From Polaribacter litorisediminis (GTDB taxonomy: Bacteria; Bacteroidota; Bacteroidia; Flavobacteriales; Flavobacteriaceae): 64,000 nt of DNA. Each line of letters opens with the position of its first letter. The first letter of the stretch is position 1. Both the position numbers and the translations under genes were made by a program. The DNA lies in assembly GCF_019968605.1 (NCBI RefSeq), contig NZ_CP082966.1:669001-733000 (forward strand), in the 5' to 3' direction. This document shows, in pieces, positions 25,993-35,713 of this stretch. The notes beneath the pieces are model-generated. The model did not search any database and had not been told where the DNA came from. It saw only the letters and a list, made by a program, of their open reading frames with translations.

Positions 25993-27267
25993 ATGCACGA
26001 AGAATTTCTTTATTATGTTTGGCAGTACAAAATATTTTCGAGTCTTAAGTTACAAACTTCTGATAATAAGGAGATTTCTATTATAAAATCAGGAATGCAT
26101 AATAAAAATTCAGGGCCCGATTTTTTAAATGCTCAAGTAAAAATAGACAACCAACTTTGGGGTGGAAATGTAGAAATGCATATAAAATCTTCTGATTGGT
26201 ATTTACATAAACATGAAGAGGATGCTAATTATGATGTGGTTATTTTACATGTAGTTTGGGAGCATGATGTCGATGTTTTTATGAAAAATAACCAGCCTTT
26301 ACCAACATTGGTGCTCAAAAACTTTGTTTCGAAAGCGCTTTTAGTAAATTATAAAACTTTAATGTATCATCAACAACGTTTTATTCCTTGTGAACGTCAA
26401 ATTTTAAAAATAGATGAATTTCTTTTAAATAATTGGTTAGAACGATTGTATTTTGAAAGATTAGAACAAAAATCAGGTTTTATTAAAGAGTTATTAGTGC
26501 ACACAAATACCGATTTTGAAGCTGTTTTATTTCAATTATTAGCTAAAAATTTTGGGTTAAAAGTTAATGGAGATGCTTTTTTACAACTGGCAAATTCTCT
26601 TGATTTTTCTGTGGTTAGAAAAGTTTATTTTGATAAAAATCAGCTCACTGCATTGTTTTTTGGTCAAGCAGGATTTTTAGAAGAAGATCTTCCAGAACAT
26701 TATCATCAACAATTGCAGCAAAACTATCGGTATCTAAAACATAAATATAAATTGTTGCCCATCGCAAAAGAACAGTTTCAATTTTTTAGAATGCGACCTC
26801 AAAACTTTCCAACCATTAGAATCGCGCAATTAGCAGCTCTAATTTTTGAACAGCACAATTTGTTTTCAAAATTGATGCATTGTAATAAGAAAGAAGAATT
26901 TTATGCGTTGTTTTCTTTTGAGGTTGATGCGTTTTGGAAAACTCATTTTACTTTTGAATCTGTGTCTAAAAAATCAGCTAAAAAATTATCAAAATCATTT
27001 ATAGATTTAATTTTGATAAACACGATTATCCCTTTAAAATTTCTCTATTTACAGCGTAGAGGAGAGGTGAACGAAGAAGAAATTATGCAATTAATAAAGC
27101 AGGTTTCATCAGAAAAAAATAGTGTTATTTCTAAATTTTCAGCACTTAAAATTATCTCAAAAAATGCTTTAGAAAGTCAGGCTTTATTAGAGCTTAAAAA
27201 TAATTATTGTTCAAAGAAACGCTGTTTGCAATGTTCTATAGGAAATACTTTGTTGAAAAGAAAATAA
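25993..27267 (+). CDS. DUF2851 family protein
   Basis: A protein of 424 residues from the ATG at 25993; a TTG at 25978 would add five lysine-rich residues, but the family N-terminus is MHEEFLYYVWQYKIF, so the ATG is preferred. Further family phrases are SGPDFLNAQVKIDNQLWGGN (about 38-57), a cluster of His residues around HLHKHEED, and a C-terminal CSKKRCLQCSIGN, which has three cysteines in a metal-site-like arrangement. The function is unknown. It is widespread in Bacteroidota, cytoplasmic by composition. The 307 bases after it contain no gene and no convincing promoter box for the next gene. Confidence 0.85.
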   Translation: MHEEFLYYVWQYKIFSSLKLQTSDNKEISIIKSGMHNKNSGPDFLNAQVKIDNQLWGGNVEMHIKSSDWYLHKHEEDANYDVVILHVVWEHDVDVFMKNNQPLPTLVLKNFVSKALLVNYKTLMYHQQRFIPCERQILKIDEFLLNNWLERLYFERLEQKSGFIKELLVHTNTDFEAVLFQLLAKNFGLKVNGDAFLQLANSLDFSVVRKVYFDKNQLTALFFGQAGFLEEDLPEHYHQQLQQNYRYLKHKYKLLPIAKEQFQFFRMRPQNFPTIRIAQLAALIFEQHNLFSKLMHCNKKEEFYALFSFEVDAFWKTHFTFESVSKKSAKKLSKSFIDLILINTIIPLKFLYLQRRGEVNEEEIMQLIKQVSSEKNSVISKFSALKIISKNALESQALLELKNNYCSKKRCLQCSIGNTLLKRK

Positions 27268-27574
27268 ATATTATTGACATTTATAGCATCTTAGTTGTTT
27301 GGAATTTAAGAGGAGGTTGATTACTATATAGGTGTTTTTTAGGGTATTTAGTTTTCTTCAAAAACAGGAAAAAATGGCTGTTTTTTACACTGTTTAATAG
27401 GCATACGTGGAAGATTTGAAATTTTAAGACGCGAAGATTCATGAAATAAAACTATCATTATGTTAAAGGTTGAGATGACTTAAATCTCAAAATCTGTGAA
27501 GAAAAACCAATAGAATTTAAAAATAAACCGTTAATTTTGAAGATATACTATTTTAGTTACTAAATACATATTTT

Positions 27575-28786
27575 GTGTCACTCAAGCAACATCTATTCAT
27601 CATAAATTTTTTGCTAATTTCTTCTTTTAGTTTTTCGCAAGATGTTAGTTTTCAGGAAGTAGACTCTGTAACCTATACTTTATATCAAAAGGAACGGTGG
27701 CAGCAATTAGCAGCATATGGTAAACAATTGGCTCCGCAAAAAATAGATTATTACTATTATAATGTAAGATTGGGCATTGCGCATTATAATTTAGGAGGAT
27801 ATTACAATGCCATTTCGTATTTTAAAAATGCGATCAATAACAATACTACAGATTTTGCAATTTCTTATGTATACTACTCGTACATTAATCTCGGGCAAAT
27901 AGAAAGGGCTAAAGAAATCTACAATCAATTAACAGAAGAATCTCAAAGAAATATAAAAAACGAGAATAGAGCATTAGCATCAGTGTTTGTTGAATCGGGT
28001 TTAAAAAGCTCGAATACTACATTTCAAGACGATTTAACGTATTATTCTTTCACAGGATTACATCGTTTTTCTGATAAAACAGCTATCGTCACAAATATTA
28101 GTTTTATTAATCAAGATAGTGGTTGGGAAACAAATAATCAATATCAATTAGGGTTTTTTCCTTCTTACTATTTATCTAAAGGGCGATCAATTTCTTTAGG
28201 ATATGTGTATGCTAATAATACCAATAAACGAAGTGCAATAACAACAGGAGAGGAGTTTAAAACGAATACAATTATTACAAATAATGCCATTATAGCAAAT
28301 TATAGCAAACAATTTCATAGGTTTAGAGCAGAAGGATTTGTGCAATATATCCATCAAGTTAAAAAAACTACGGGAGAGGTAGAGATTTCTGAGTCTTTAA
28401 ATAATACGATTTTTGGTGCTACCGTTTCTTATGCTTTGCCTAGTGTAAGGGATCGTTTTTCTTTTGGAGTAAATTTAGTTTATGCTTTCGGGAACTCAAA
28501 TTCTTTTATGGCTAGCCCTTTCATCACCCTAAGAATCTCTCCAAAATTATTTTTTAGAACTGTGTATTATACGATTGATCATTTCTTGTACTTAGATAAA
28601 GATTCTAATATTTTATTTGTAAATGCTGATACAAATACACAGCGAATAGCAGGGACTTTTAACTATATTTTAAATGCAAAATGGCAAGTTGTAGGAACCT
28701 ATTCCAACGAGAATATTACGAATATTGATCCTTTGTTAAATCATAAATTGAATTCCTTTTTTGTGGGTATTAATTATCATTTTTAA
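27575..28786 (+). CDS. TPR-containing outer-membrane beta-barrel protein
   Basis: The 403-residue product begins with a GTG start and a signal peptide (MSLKQHLFIINFLLISSFSFS, cut near residue 22). Residues about 30-130 contain tetratricopeptide-like helices (YYNVRLGIAHYNLGGYYNAISYF). The rest is a series of amphipathic, aromatic-rich beta strands (for example SISLGYVYANN, FFRTVYYTIDHFLYL) ending in FFVGINYHF, an outer-membrane barrel C-terminus with terminal Phe. The function is unknown. It is followed at 11 bases by a small TPR gene, so the pair is likely one operon. Confidence 0.75.
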   Translation: MSLKQHLFIINFLLISSFSFSQDVSFQEVDSVTYTLYQKERWQQLAAYGKQLAPQKIDYYYYNVRLGIAHYNLGGYYNAISYFKNAINNNTTDFAISYVYYSYINLGQIERAKEIYNQLTEESQRNIKNENRALASVFVESGLKSSNTTFQDDLTYYSFTGLHRFSDKTAIVTNISFINQDSGWETNNQYQLGFFPSYYLSKGRSISLGYVYANNTNKRSAITTGEEFKTNTIITNNAIIANYSKQFHRFRAEGFVQYIHQVKKTTGEVEISESLNNTIFGATVSYALPSVRDRFSFGVNLVYAFGNSNSFMASPFITLRISPKLFFRTVYYTIDHFLYLDKDSNILFVNADTNTQRIAGTFNYILNAKWQVVGTYSNENITNIDPLLNHKLNSFFVGINYHF

Positions 28787-28797
28787 AATAGAATCTT

Positions 28798-29409
28798 ATG
28801 ACTATGAAAAAACTAGTGATTACTTTTTTATGCACACTTTTGTTTAGTACAACTATTTCAGCTCAGTCTGAGAGCTCTAAAGCTTACTCTAAAAGTTATG
28901 AATTAGAAGCCGCCAAAGATTATAAACAAGCCATTGTAGAAATGGAAAAAATATATGCCGAAAGTTCTTATGACATGAATTTGCGTTTGGGATGGTTACA
29001 TTATATGGCTGGCGATTTTTTTAAATCGCAAAAATACTACGATAAAGCAATTGAAATAGCTAAGAATTCGGTTGAAGCAAGATTAGGATTGATTTATCCA
29101 TTATCTGCCATGCAAAACTGGAATAATGTTTTACAAACCTATTTAGACATTGTTTCTATTGATGCTCATAATAGTACTGCAAATTATCAAATAGCAGTGA
29201 TATACTTCATACGACAGGATTACCAAAAAGCATTGAAATTTGCAAATAATGTGCATACATTATATCCTTTTGATTACAATTCGAATGTATTAATTGGAAA
29301 AATAAAAATTAAGCTTGGAGATATTTCAGGAGCTAAAAGGCACTTAAATAGAGCTTTAAATTATAGTCCTACTTCTCAAGAAGTTTTATATTTGTTATCA
29401 ACTTTGTAA
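28798..29409 (+). CDS. Exported tetratricopeptide repeat protein, paralogue A
   Basis: A 203-residue protein with a signal peptide (MTMKKLVITFLCTLLFSTTISAQ) and about four TPR units, for example NLRLGWLHYMAGDFFKSQKYY and NYQIAVIYFIRQDYQKALKF. It is a close relative of the convergent gene at 29488-30102, with shared stretches NLRLGWLHY, STANYQ and a common length. It is probably a periplasmic scaffold for the barrel protein encoded upstream. Only 78 bases separate the two convergent stops, without an obvious terminator. Confidence 0.82.
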   Translation: MTMKKLVITFLCTLLFSTTISAQSESSKAYSKSYELEAAKDYKQAIVEMEKIYAESSYDMNLRLGWLHYMAGDFFKSQKYYDKAIEIAKNSVEARLGLIYPLSAMQNWNNVLQTYLDIVSIDAHNSTANYQIAVIYFIRQDYQKALKFANNVHTLYPFDYNSNVLIGKIKIKLGDISGAKRHLNRALNYSPTSQEVLYLLSTL

Positions 29410-29487
29410 TCCTTAGATTCAATTTTTAATCATAAAAAGGCATTTGTTTTTAGAATAACTGTTTTTTTACATCACTTTAAATTTATA

Positions 29488-30102
29488 TTACTTAAGCAAA
29501 GACAAGCCTTCTAATGCCGAAGTGTCTTTTGGACTGTATAGAAGTACTTTGTGAAATAAAATTGAGGCATTGTTTTTATTGCCTAAAAAGTAATTCGTCC
29601 AGCCGCTCATTAATAAGTAATTATAATTAAAAGGTATGAGATTTAGTGATACATCAAAATATTTTTTAGCCTTTATAAAATCTTTTCGATAATAGTAGAT
29701 CAATCCTAATTGATAATTAGCTGTCGTATTTTTAGCATCTAATTTTAGTATAGACAAGTATGCCTTCTCGATAGCGACCCAGTTTTCTAATTTGTTATAT
29801 ACAGTAATTACTGCCCATAAAGGCTCTGTCGCTGCTGGTAAAATTTCAGCTGATTTTTTATAGTATTCTATAGATGCTTTTGTTTTATCCGCTAAATAGT
29901 GCAACCAGCCTAGACGCAAATTTATTTCGTAAGAGCTAGGTAAATAAACGGCTTGTAAATCAGAGATGGCTAGGTCATATTGCTCAGCATTTTCATGAAT
30001 GTAAGATTGTTCAAAAGCATCGGTTATTTGTTCATTTTGAGCGTGCAATGAGACCGATAATAAGAGTATTGTTAGAAAGATGATAGTTTTAGTATTTTTC
30101 AT
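29488..30102 (-). CDS. Exported tetratricopeptide repeat protein, paralogue B
   Basis: A 204-residue protein with a signal peptide (MKNTKTIIFLTILLLSVSLHA) and four TPR-like units including NLRLGWLHYLADKTKASIEYY and NYQLGLIYYYRKDFIKAKKYF. It is paralogous to the gene at 28798-29409 but lies on the opposite strand, tail to tail. Its start is 35 bases after the stop of the urea-transporter/M23 fusion gene, so these two are probably cotranscribed and may work together in the envelope. Confidence 0.82.
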   Translation of the reverse strand: MKNTKTIIFLTILLLSVSLHAQNEQITDAFEQSYIHENAEQYDLAISDLQAVYLPSSYEINLRLGWLHYLADKTKASIEYYKKSAEILPAATEPLWAVITVYNKLENWVAIEKAYLSILKLDAKNTTANYQLGLIYYYRKDFIKAKKYFDVSLNLIPFNYNYLLMSGWTNYFLGNKNNASILFHKVLLYSPKDTSALEGLSLLK

Positions 30103-30137
30103 GATATATATAGATAAATGGTTGCTGTTTTTACTTT

Positions 30138-32345
30138 TTATTTTAGAGTAAAAGAATAAGATGCTGATTTGTTTTTTTTATGAATGGTAAGACGCTTAAT
30201 TGCATGGTCTTTAAATTCTAGTTCAAAATTTATTTTTTTGAATGTATAATCCATCACTTTTGCTTGCACTTCAGAATGCACAATTACGTTTTGAGGTGCA
30301 TATTCGTTGTCAGAAGATATAAAGTTAGATTTGTAATTGGCTTTTGTAAACAAGTAAAAGGGAGCTAAGAAATCTTGAAAAAACTGAATTAACTTTCCAT
30401 TAAAATGAATTAATGGTACCTTATCTTCTATAGTGATGGCTTCATAGTAACCTAGTAACTGTCTGTAGTTTGCAAGGTAAAAATGAAACAACAAAGAAGA
30501 TCTATCTCCTTCAAAATCTGTAAAATAAAACATCACTCCGTCATTGACAAAATAGGCGTAAGATTTGGTGTTTTTACAGTAGATATATGTTTTGTTATAG
30601 GCGTCTGTAAGAATTTCCCACTCTGTACTCGTTAAAGTTGCTTCATTTTCTAAAATTATTTTATGACCTGGCATTAAAGAGTACGCCACAACTAATAATT
30701 GATTTACATTTACATTGCTAATAAAAGCGTCTTCATTGGGTACTTCAGAAATTTTTAAGGCAAGTTCGTCTCCTTTTCGTTCCATAAAGTACGCAATAGG
30801 ATACGGATAGGTTACTTCACCTAATACCGGTGTAGTTTGTAATTGAAAATGGATGTGAGGTTCGGGTGATCTTCCTGAATTACCACATAGCGCCAAAAAC
30901 GTTCCTTTGGTTACAAATTGACCTATATAAACCCCAAAGGTGTCTTTTTTTATATGACTTATCTGTGAAAATAATCCATGTAAATGATTGATAATTATTG
31001 TATTTCCCCAATTGTTTTCGGTATCCATGTCTCCAATATCGTTATCGGCCACATTGTTAATAATATCATATACATAGCCATCATAAGGAGCTAAAATTTC
31101 TTGATTATAGCAATAAAAGTTGTCTTTTCCAAAACCTTCTCGAGCACTAAGTGGTAATCGATAGGTATTGTTTAAATGATCTTTGATGACAAAATCTAAG
31201 GCTTTACTCCAATAGCCAAGATGTGTAATAGTGCCATTATACCCCTGACTAACGTTCCACTCACCTTTAAAAGGAAGCGCTAATTTATATAAGTGTTCGT
31301 TTTTAAAACGTTGTAAAGAGTTCATATACTTATAGATGGTTTTTTCTGCCGAAAAATATTGATGGATGACCACATATAAATAGCTGGTAAAAAGTCGTTG
31401 ATTCAGTGCAAATAGAAAAATAATAGTAATGATACTAAAAGATAAAGAGTAGGGTTTAATTTGAAATTCTAATAAAATTTTAGTTAAAGCCAAAGAAGTT
31501 AAAAGAACTACAGGCGTCAGTATAATAACGGTTAGGTAGCTGTAAAGATTTGGTATTAGAAAAAAGCAACCAATAGCAATTCCCATAAAAATAAAATTTG
31601 CGCCGAGCAAGTTGTTGTTTAAATCACTTACATCTGCGCCAAAAATGTAATAGTAAAAATAGGCGCAAGCAAATCCTAAAAGACCTAATGAAAAGGCAAT
31701 TCTAGAAAATTGTAGTAAACCAAAGGCTATAATCATTCCACTAAGAACGCTATTTTGAAAAAAAGTTCCTGCCAAAGTTTTAAAGAAGGTAAGAACAAAA
31801 GTATGCAGTGGTAGGTCATCAAGAGAATGTGTAAATTGATAAAAAGCAGAACCTTCATTGAGCAAAGATTCATTAATGACATAGATATGAGATTCATCTA
31901 AAGTAATATTACTGAAATTAGCAGCGGCTAAAGAAACAATCCAATAGGTAATAATAAAAGGTAAGATTAAAAAAGGAAGTCCATAAATGGTCAAAAAACC
32001 TTTAATACTTACTGTTATGAGTAATAAAACGACTATTGCTGAAATAAATAGTATGACAAAAGAAAAATTAAAATTGAATTCGTATCCCATCGCCATTCCA
32101 ACAAAAAGGGCATTAAAACCAAATAATCCCGTTTTAATATCTTCTTTGTTAAAACCTATAAAATGGGCGATTACATTAATGAGTACAACAGCAACAAATC
32201 CAGATATTCCTACAAACGGCGTAAAAAAAGTAACAACCAATATACAGAGCGCAAAGAGGTTATTTACAGAAAAAAAGACTAAACTGTAACTATTTAAAAT
32301 ACATTGAATCCAGTAATTCGTTTTAAGTTTTTCGATAAATATCAT
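30138..32345 (-). CDS. Urea transporter fused to M23 peptidase-like domain
   Basis: A 735-residue fusion. Residues about 15-325 are hydrophobic and match the urea transporter family (KTGLFGFNALFVGMAMG at about 71-87 and its internal repeat NNNLLGANFIFMGIAIG at about 243-259), which forms a urea-selective channel. Residues about 355-505 resemble an M23/LytM metallopeptidase: APYDGYVYDI, NTIIINHLHGLFSQISHI (His464) and EPHIHFQ (His497, His499). The usual first zinc motif HxxxD reads SKALD at 380-384, so one zinc ligand seems missing and peptidase activity is doubtful. A further ~230-residue beta-rich domain follows. Such UT-M23 fusions occur in other Bacteroidota. The gene is divergent from the VOC/decarboxylase/ATP-grasp operon. 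Confidence 0.85.
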   Translation of the reverse strand: MIFIEKLKTNYWIQCILNSYSLVFFSVNNLFALCILVVTFFTPFVGISGFVAVVLINVIAHFIGFNKEDIKTGLFGFNALFVGMAMGYEFNFNFSFVILFISAIVVLLLITVSIKGFLTIYGLPFLILPFIITYWIVSLAAANFSNITLDESHIYVINESLLNEGSAFYQFTHSLDDLPLHTFVLTFFKTLAGTFFQNSVLSGMIIAFGLLQFSRIAFSLGLLGFACAYFYYYIFGADVSDLNNNLLGANFIFMGIAIGCFFLIPNLYSYLTVIILTPVVLLTSLALTKILLEFQIKPYSLSFSIITIIFLFALNQRLFTSYLYVVIHQYFSAEKTIYKYMNSLQRFKNEHLYKLALPFKGEWNVSQGYNGTITHLGYWSKALDFVIKDHLNNTYRLPLSAREGFGKDNFYCYNQEILAPYDGYVYDIINNVADNDIGDMDTENNWGNTIIINHLHGLFSQISHIKKDTFGVYIGQFVTKGTFLALCGNSGRSPEPHIHFQLQTTPVLGEVTYPYPIAYFMERKGDELALKISEVPNEDAFISNVNVNQLLVVAYSLMPGHKIILENEATLTSTEWEILTDAYNKTYIYCKNTKSYAYFVNDGVMFYFTDFEGDRSSLLFHFYLANYRQLLGYYEAITIEDKVPLIHFNGKLIQFFQDFLAPFYLFTKANYKSNFISSDNEYAPQNVIVHSEVQAKVMDYTFKKINFELEFKDHAIKRLTIHKKNKSASYSFTLK

Positions 32346-32527
32346 CGATTATATAATTAGAAATTAAATATTATTTTCTATTTATTTTCAAAAGTAGCAA
32401 CAATTATATTAAAATATCATAGGTTCTTGCATTTAAATTGTTAAAAAATTAAAGATGTGATTTTTTATATACCGTATTTTTTTAGTACGTTAGCATAGTA
32501 TAAAGATTACAAATATTATATCCAATT

Positions 32528-32965
32528 ATGGGGTCTACAGTTAATTTAAAAAATAGGATAAAAGAAGCAAGTTTAAACAAGTTAAAAGGGGAGTCTGTTT
32601 TTAAAAACTTTGTAAGTTGGTTTGAAATACCTGCCTATAATCATTTCAGATCCATGGCGTTTTACAACTATATTTATCAAATAGAAATGAAATATGTGGA
32701 GCTAAATGGATATGCAATGGCATTTTTTCCAGCAGATTCTGGTATAGGTGGCGCTATTGTTACGGGGGTTGGTTGCGTTCCTAGTGAAACAGGAACCTTA
32801 ATTTATTTAAATGCAGGAGAAGATTTAAATGTTGTTTTAGCAAGAGTGAACGAGGCCGGAGGTAGAGTTGTAATGCAGAAAACGTTTTTAGGTGAAAATG
32901 CAGGGTACTTTGCTTTGTTTATTGATTCTGAAGGAAATAGATTGGCATTACATTCAAAAAATTAA
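32528..32965 (+). CDS. VOC (glyoxalase-fold) family protein
   Basis: A 145-residue single-domain protein with a VOC fold: SWFEIPAYNHFRSMAFYNYIY (about 35-55) at the start and AGYFALFIDSEGNRLALHS near the end, where Glu of SEGNRL is a usual metal ligand. Other ligands are less clear, so catalytic activity is uncertain. Relatives act in lyase, dioxygenase or resistance roles; no specific one is indicated. It opens an operon with the decarboxylase gene six bases downstream. Confidence 0.85.
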   Translation: MGSTVNLKNRIKEASLNKLKGESVFKNFVSWFEIPAYNHFRSMAFYNYIYQIEMKYVELNGYAMAFFPADSGIGGAIVTGVGCVPSETGTLIYLNAGEDLNVVLARVNEAGGRVVMQKTFLGENAGYFALFIDSEGNRLALHSKN

Positions 32966-32971
32966 TAGAGA

Positions 32972-35701
32972 ATGATTTCAAAACAGTATAATATTATTCA
33001 GCTTCGTGTTAATTTATGGAATCACCTTAAAGAACAGAGCAATAAAATTTCTGCACAAAGTAAGAGCGAGAGCTCTCATCAGGGCGTGAGTATTATTCTA
33101 GAAATTTTAGAAAACTTATTATGCATTGAACAATATTTTGCTTTTCCAGGGGCTACGATTACAAAAGAAATTATAGCCACAGTTAAAAATGGTGAACAGA
33201 ATGCTATAAGTCATCGGGTATCAGAAATTGTTTCCTTATTAGTGAGTGATGATTATCGGAACCATCCCGAATTACGTCCTGTTCATTTTGAGACGGCAGA
33301 AAGTCTGCGAGATAGAAAAATTTCTAATGCTAAAAAAAACTCGTTTGAAGTTTTATATGTAGAGGATTTATCTGAAAAGGAAGAAATACTTCTTAAAAAA
33401 AAGTTTAATTCATTAATGGATGATACTGATACTCTAACCTATAATTTGGTTGTTCAGCGTTCATTTCAAGATGCTTTAATAGGCTTGTTTTTTAATTATA
33501 ATATACAAGCTGCTGTTATTAGATACGCACCTTTGTCTTTATCAAACAACATCACAAAACTCATTAAACCCTTTATTCAAAATGTTCTTAAGATTGATTT
33601 AGAGGGAGTTTCAGACATAGAATTGGGGCCTTTGTTAGGTCATTACATCCATCAGTTTAGACCAGAATTAGATTTATATTATATCACAGATACTTCTTTA
33701 ACACATTTAAAAGATACCACTTTGCATGCTTTTCGGCGTATTTTTTATCGGATGGAAGACATGCAGGAGTTGCATTTAACTATACTTAGTGGAATAAATG
33801 AACGTTATGAAACTCCTTTTTTTACGGCACTTACAGAGTATAGTAAATTACCAATAAGTATTTTTCATGCGTTACCAATCTCAAGAGGTAATTCTGTTTT
33901 TAAATCTAGATGGATTTCTGATTTTGGTGATTTTTATGGTAGAAATGTGTTTTTAGCAGAAACATCCGCAACGAATGGTGGCCTAGATTCTTTGTTACAA
34001 CCTAAAGGACCCATTAAACAGGCGCAAAAAAAAGCAGCAAAAGCCTATGGTGCGCAACATACCTTTTTTGTAACTAATGGAACTTCTACCGCCAATAAAA
34101 TTGTACAACAAGCTTTAATTAAACCAGGAGATATTGTTTTGGTTGATAGGGATTGTCATAAATCACATCATTACGGATTGGTTTTAGCAGGTGCATTTCC
34201 TGCTTATTTAGATTCTTATCCCATAGAAAAATATTCCATGTATGGTGCTGTACCATTGCGTATAATTCGAGAAAAATTAATAGAATTAAGTAAAGCAGGA
34301 CGATTAAATAAATTAAAAATGCTTTTATTAACCAACTGTACTTTTGATGGATTGGTGTATAATGTAGAAAAAATAATGGAGGCCGTACTGTCTATTAAGC
34401 CAGATATGGTCTTTTTATGGGATGAGGCTTGGTTTGCTTTTGCGAGTTTTACATACACGTATAAGCAACGTACAGGAATGTATGTTGCTCAAAAATTATT
34501 TCATAAATATAAAACACCAGCATATAGAACAGCATATAACGAGCATCTTAAAAATCTACTACCGGGAGAATTCCCATCAATGCCCGATCCTGATAAAGTA
34601 AAAATAAGAGTATATGCCACTCAAAGCACACATAAAACGTTGTCTAGTTTCCGTCAAGGTTCTATGATTCATATTTGGGATGAGGAGTTTAGCCGTAAAG
34701 TAACAGATGCTTTTCATGAGGCTTATATGACGCATACCACTACATCGCCAAATTATCAAATTTTAGCTTCTTTAGATGCCGGAAGAAGACAAATAGAATT
34801 AGAAGGGTACGAACTAGTAGAGCAGAGCATAGAAATGGCCATGATTGTTCGTTCCAAAATTAAAGATCATCCGCAGTTAAGTAAATATTTTCATCTATTA
34901 TCCGTAAGTGATTTAATTCCTTTAGAATTTAGAGAATGCGGCGAAAACGATTATTATACAGCAGAAAAAGGTTGGAATAGGATGGAGGAATCTTGGGAAA
35001 AAGACGAATTTGTTTTAGATCCTACCAAGTTGACTTTATCCATCGGTAAAACAGGAATTACTGGAGACGTTTTTAAGAATGTATATTTAATGGACCGTTT
35101 TAATATTCAAATTAATAAAACCTCTCGTAATACCATTTTACTAATGACAAATATAGGTACCACGCGAGGTAGTGTTACTTTTTTAATAAATGCACTACTC
35201 CAAATCGCAGACGAATTGGATAAAAGTATGTATTCGTTAAATAAACGTGAGGCAGAAATTTCTAAAAAAGAGATTCATTCCTTAATATATGATGTGCCTC
35301 CATTGCCAGATTTTAGTAGTTTTCATCATTCTTTTTTGGCAGCACCAGGTGTTCCAGGTGGTAATATAAGAGAGGCTTTCTTTTTGGGTTATGAAGAGGA
35401 TTTGTGTGAATATGTCCTTTTATCCGATTGTTTACTTCAATTAGAAAATAATAAGGTATTCGTCTCTACTTCTTTTGTGATACCATATCCTCCAGGATTC
35501 CCTATATTGGTTCCTGGTCAGGTAGTTAGTGCAGAAATTATTAAATTTATGTTAGCTTTAGATGTTACAGAAGTACACGGCTATCGGGCCGCTTTAGGTC
35601 TTAAAGTTTTTACACAAATGGCTTTAAATAGAAAAAACACAATCTCTGCCATGGGGGCAATGCATGCCATGAATGCCATACATACGGGTACCGAAAAATA
35701 A
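32972..35701 (+). CDS. Orn/Lys/Arg decarboxylase family PLP enzyme, long form
   Basis: The product has 909 residues. The fold-type I decarboxylase core is clear: TNGTSTANKIVQQALIKPGD (about 370-389), DRDCHKSHHYG, WDEAWFAF (about 489-496, with the Asp that binds the PLP ring nitrogen) and STHKTLSSFRQGSM, in which Lys555 forms the Schiff base. These match bacterial lysine, ornithine and arginine decarboxylases (about 710-755 residues), but here the N-terminal region is about 190 residues longer than in E. coli LdcI. Reaction: basic amino acid to diamine or agmatine plus CO2; which amino acid is used cannot be read from the motifs. Neighbours are a VOC protein upstream (6 bases) and an ATP-grasp enzyme downstream (12 bases). 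Confidence 0.88.
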   Translation: MISKQYNIIQLRVNLWNHLKEQSNKISAQSKSESSHQGVSIILEILENLLCIEQYFAFPGATITKEIIATVKNGEQNAISHRVSEIVSLLVSDDYRNHPELRPVHFETAESLRDRKISNAKKNSFEVLYVEDLSEKEEILLKKKFNSLMDDTDTLTYNLVVQRSFQDALIGLFFNYNIQAAVIRYAPLSLSNNITKLIKPFIQNVLKIDLEGVSDIELGPLLGHYIHQFRPELDLYYITDTSLTHLKDTTLHAFRRIFYRMEDMQELHLTILSGINERYETPFFTALTEYSKLPISIFHALPISRGNSVFKSRWISDFGDFYGRNVFLAETSATNGGLDSLLQPKGPIKQAQKKAAKAYGAQHTFFVTNGTSTANKIVQQALIKPGDIVLVDRDCHKSHHYGLVLAGAFPAYLDSYPIEKYSMYGAVPLRIIREKLIELSKAGRLNKLKMLLLTNCTFDGLVYNVEKIMEAVLSIKPDMVFLWDEAWFAFASFTYTYKQRTGMYVAQKLFHKYKTPAYRTAYNEHLKNLLPGEFPSMPDPDKVKIRVYATQSTHKTLSSFRQGSMIHIWDEEFSRKVTDAFHEAYMTHTTTSPNYQILASLDAGRRQIELEGYELVEQSIEMAMIVRSKIKDHPQLSKYFHLLSVSDLIPLEFRECGENDYYTAEKGWNRMEESWEKDEFVLDPTKLTLSIGKTGITGDVFKNVYLMDRFNIQINKTSRNTILLMTNIGTTRGSVTFLINALLQIADELDKSMYSLNKREAEISKKEIHSLIYDVPPLPDFSSFHHSFLAAPGVPGGNIREAFFLGYEEDLCEYVLLSDCLLQLENNKVFVSTSFVIPYPPGFPILVPGQVVSAEIIKFMLALDVTEVHGYRAALGLKVFTQMALNRKNTISAMGAMHAMNAIHTGTEK

Positions 35702-35713
35702 AATAAAATAACC

